Below, one piece after another: positions 7,262-9,080 of a DNA stretch of 9,080 nt. The notes beneath the pieces are model-generated. The model saw only the letters and a list, made by a program, of their open reading frames with translations. It ran no database searches and was not told where the DNA came from. A program made the translations under genes and the position numbers. How positions within the stretch are numbered: the stretch's first letter is position 1; each line of letters opens with the position of its first letter. Origin of the DNA: an uncultured Eubacteriales bacterium (lineage in GTDB: Bacteria; Bacillota; Clostridia; Lachnospirales; Lachnospiraceae); NCBI GenBank assembly GCA_900549105.1, contig URND01000118.1, positions 1-9,080 of the forward strand. Direction: 5' to 3'.

Positions 7262-7957
7262 TCACTCGTTATCCGGCATCTCCGCCAGCAAATCCTGTAT
7301 AACAACCGAAGCAATCAACAGTCCCGCACTCCCCGGCACAAAGGACATGCTCCCCGGTGTCCGATGATTAGCCACCGGCTCCTCCGTTGAATACACCACT
7401 TTTTGATGTTTGATTCCGCGGCTTTTCAGTTCCCGGCGCATCACCCGGGCCAGAGGGCAGACGCTTGTCTTATAAATATCTGCCGTCTGCAGCTTTGACG
7501 GGTCCATTTTATTTCCTGTTCCCATGGAACTGATGATCGGAACACCCAACTCCTGACATTTTACAATAAGTTCTATTTTTGCGGTTACCGTATCCACCGC
7601 ATCCACCACATAATCAAAACTTTCAAAAGGAAAAGTATGGCTGTTTTCCGGCAGAAAAAAAGCTTCCCGCGTATGAACCAGGGCACTCGGATTAATTTCC
7701 CCGATCCGCTCTTTCATCACCCGGGTTTTCATCCGCCCGACCGTCGATTCCAAAGCGATAATCTGACGATTCAAATTCGACATGCTGACCACATCTTTAT
7801 CAACCAGCGTAAATTCTCCGATACCGCAGCGGGCCAGCGCCTCCACGACATAACCGCCCACGCCTCCGATTCCAAAAACCGCCGCATGGCACTCGGACAA
7901 CCGCTTTAAACCATTCTCGCCAATCAGCATACCTGTTCTCTGAAATCTTTCTTCCAA
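7262..7957 (-). CDS. tcdA: tRNA threonylcarbamoyladenosine dehydratase (E1-like, ThiF/MoeB family)
   Basis: TcdA uses ATP to cyclise t6A at position 37 of ANN-decoding tRNAs to ct6A. Seen in the 231-residue product: the nucleotide-binding GIGGVGG at 29-35, acidic LVDKD at 51-55, the NLNRQ motif at 61-65, Lys77 in the GRMKTR segment, VVDAVD at 117-122 and the CPLARVMRREL segment at 167-177, which is typical of TcdA rather than ThiF or MoeB. The final FVPGSAGLLIAS helix also fits. The start is TTG at 7957: a perfect AAGGAGG (7972-7966) lies 8 bases upstream, and the first in-frame ATG would delete the conserved RTG-containing N-terminus. It is the first gene after a terminator and heads the run tcdA-LRR-VWA-MoxR-aminopeptidase. 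It is slightly shorter than E. coli TcdA at the C-terminus, which is common. Confidence 0.93.
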   Translation of the reverse strand: MEERFQRTGMLIGENGLKRLSECHAAVFGIGGVGGYVVEALARCGIGEFTLVDKDVVSMSNLNRQIIALESTVGRMKTRVMKERIGEINPSALVHTREAFFLPENSHTFPFESFDYVVDAVDTVTAKIELIVKCQELGVPIISSMGTGNKMDPSKLQTADIYKTSVCPLARVMRRELKSRGIKHQKVVYSTEEPVANHRTPGSMSFVPGSAGLLIASVVIQDLLAEMPDNE

Positions 7958-7988
7958 TAGCTCTTCCTCCTTAAATCACATCGTTCCT

Positions 7989-7994
7989 ATCATA
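7989..7994 (-). promoter_or_regulatory. Extended -10 promoter element for the tcdA operon
   Basis: On the minus strand TATGAT (7994-7989) is preceded by TGA, matching an extended -10 (TGnTATAAT with one change). Only a weak -35 (TTTATT, 17 bases upstream) is visible, and it overlaps the T-tract of the preceding terminator. Transcription would start near 7982, leaving a leader of about 25 bases before the TTG start. A second overlapping TATGAT lies at 7999-7994. Confidence 0.5.
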
Positions 7995-8008
7995 TCATAT
8001 TTGAAATC

Positions 8009-8042
8009 AAAAATAAAGGGACACAGTCAGACTGCATCCCTT
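8009..8042 (-). terminator. Intrinsic terminator after the AICAR transformylase gene
   Basis: The minus strand carries a 12-bp stem with two G-U pairs, from AAGGGATGCAGT (8042-8031) and ACTGTGTCCCTT (8027-8016), with a 3-base loop and then TTTATTTTT. It begins 11 bases after the stop codon. This marks the end of the purine gene's transcription unit and separates it from the tcdA operon. Confidence 0.85.
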
Positions 8043-8053
8043 ATTATTTCTAA

Positions 8054-9080
8054 TTAATGATGGAAAAGGCGAATACCCGTAAAGGCCATGGCCATGCCGT
8101 ATTTATTACAGGTTTCGATGACATTGTCATCACGGATGGAGCCGCCCGGCTGAGCAACATATTTCACGCCGCTCTTATGGGCGCGCTCGATATTGTCTCC
8201 AAATGGGAAGAAAGCGTCGGAGCCAAGAGCCACATCCTGCATACCGTCCAGCCATGCACGTTTTTCTTCTTTTGTGAAAACTTCCGGTTTCACTTTGAAG
8301 ATTTTCTCCCATGCGCCGTCGGCCAAAACATCCATATAGTCTTCACCGATATATAAATCAATGGCGTTATCTCTGTCAGCCCGGCCGATTTTATCAACAA
8401 AATCCAGATTTAATACCTTCGGGCACTGGCGCAGATACCAGTTATCGGCCTTGCTGCCGGCCAGACGGGTACAATGAATTCTGGACTGCTGTCCTGCGCC
8501 GATACCGATAGCCTGTCCGCCTTTGGCAAAGCATACCGAGTTGGACTGGGTATATTTCAAAGTAATCAGAGAAATAATCAAATCGATTTTTGCCAGTTCC
8601 GGAATTTCTTTGTTTTCTGTAACCACATTGGCAAGAAGTTCATCATCCACTTTCAGTTCATTACGGCCCTGCTCGAAAGTAATACCGAAAACTTCTTTAT
8701 GCTCAACCGGCGCCGGAACATAATCCGCATCAATCTGAATAATATTGTAATTTCCTTTTTTCTTAGCCTTCAGAATTTCCAGTGCTTCCGGTTCATATCC
8801 CGGGGCAATCACACCGTCGGACACTTCTCTTTTGATAATCTTTGCGGTGGAAACATCACAAACATCGGAGAGAGAAATAAAATCACCAAAGGAAGACATA
8901 CGGTCCGCTCCTCTGGCTCTCGCATAAGCACAGGCCAGCGGTGAAAGTTCTCCCAAATCGTCAACCCAATAAATTTTCTTCAGCACATCATCCATTGGCA
9001 GACCAACAGCGGCTCCGGCCGGAGATACATGTTTAAAAGAAGTTGCTGCCGGAAGACCGGTTGCCTTTTTCAGCTCACTG
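8054..9080 (-). CDS. AICAR transformylase (phosphoribosylaminoimidazolecarboxamide formyltransferase), 5' end off window
   Basis: The enzyme transfers a formyl group from 10-formyltetrahydrofolate to AICAR, the ninth step of purine synthesis. The visible 341 codons enter from the window edge and end with TAA at 8056..8054. Near the visible N-terminus is SFKHVSPAGAAVG, with the catalytic Lys-His pair of the transformylase. Further on are SDGVIAPGYEPEA, SNSVCFAKGGQAIGIGAGQQSR, SDAFFPFGDNIERA and YVAQPGGSIRDD, ending in FTGIRLFHH; all are hallmarks of this domain. The internal ATG at 8995 is not the start, because conserved sequence continues upstream of it. Whether this is a bifunctional PurH with an IMP cyclohydrolase domain, or the stand-alone form of about 390 residues found in many clostridia, cannot be decided here. 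Sequence style favours the stand-alone form, so no symbol is given. Confidence 0.95.
   Translation of the reverse strand, partial: SELKKATGLPAATSFKHVSPAGAAVGLPMDDVLKKIYWVDDLGELSPLACAYARARGADRMSSFGDFISLSDVCDVSTAKIIKREVSDGVIAPGYEPEALEILKAKKKGNYNIIQIDADYVPAPVEHKEVFGITFEQGRNELKVDDELLANVVTENKEIPELAKIDLIISLITLKYTQSNSVCFAKGGQAIGIGAGQQSRIHCTRLAGSKADNWYLRQCPKVLNLDFVDKIGRADRDNAIDLYIGEDYMDVLADGAWEKIFKVKPEVFTKEEKRAWLDGMQDVALGSDAFFPFGDNIERAHKSGVKYVAQPGGSIRDDNVIETCNKYGMAMAFTGIRLFHH

Noticed and set aside
8054..8995. Treating the ATG at 8995 as the start of the AICAR transformylase
   Set aside because: The same frame continues to 9080 with the conserved SFKHVSPAGAAVG motif, so the gene enters from outside the window.

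Overview
The window looks like chromosomal DNA of a Gram-positive anaerobe of the Clostridia, most likely Lachnospiraceae-like. This rests on moderate base composition, strong AAGGAGG ribosome binding sites, TTG and GTG starts, and family types common in that group (clostridial M18 aminopeptidase, MoxR/VWA/LRR cluster, His-rich COG0523 GTPase). It is an inference from gene style, not a database match. All eight genes lie on the minus strand, so transcription runs from high to low coordinates. No tRNA, rRNA, CRISPR array, insertion sequence or prophage gene was seen, and no stretch over 300 bases lacks a gene.

Region A (9080 to 8009): the 3' part of the AICAR transformylase gene of purine synthesis, ending in a clear intrinsic terminator.

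Region B (about 8000 to 1999): a tightly packed five-gene unit with an extended -10 promoter at its head. In order these are tcdA (tRNA ct6A dehydratase, TTG start), a BspA-type leucine-rich-repeat protein, a VWA/DUF2201-type protein, a MoxR-type AAA+ ATPase and an M18 metalloaminopeptidase. Gaps are 11, 11, 1 and 17 bases. The LRR, VWA and AAA+ genes look like one functional module, by analogy with RavA-ViaA and CbbQ-CbbO, in which an ATPase and a VWA protein remodel a target. Here an LRR protein could supply target recognition. The target is unknown.

Region C (2070 to 1): two consecutive COG0523/G3E (CobW-like) P-loop GTPases, probably for metal handling. The first has the CxCC metal motif and a long Glu-His repeat. 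The second lacks CxCC and carries a DUF1980-like (TIGR03943-type) C-terminal domain that runs to the window edge. A candidate promoter, with a perfect 9-bp inverted repeat and T-tract just after it, separates this unit from the aminopeptidase.

The items most worth attention are the LRR-VWA-MoxR module, the GTPase-DUF1980 fusion paired with the His-rich GTPase, and the promoter/hairpin arrangement between regions B and C.
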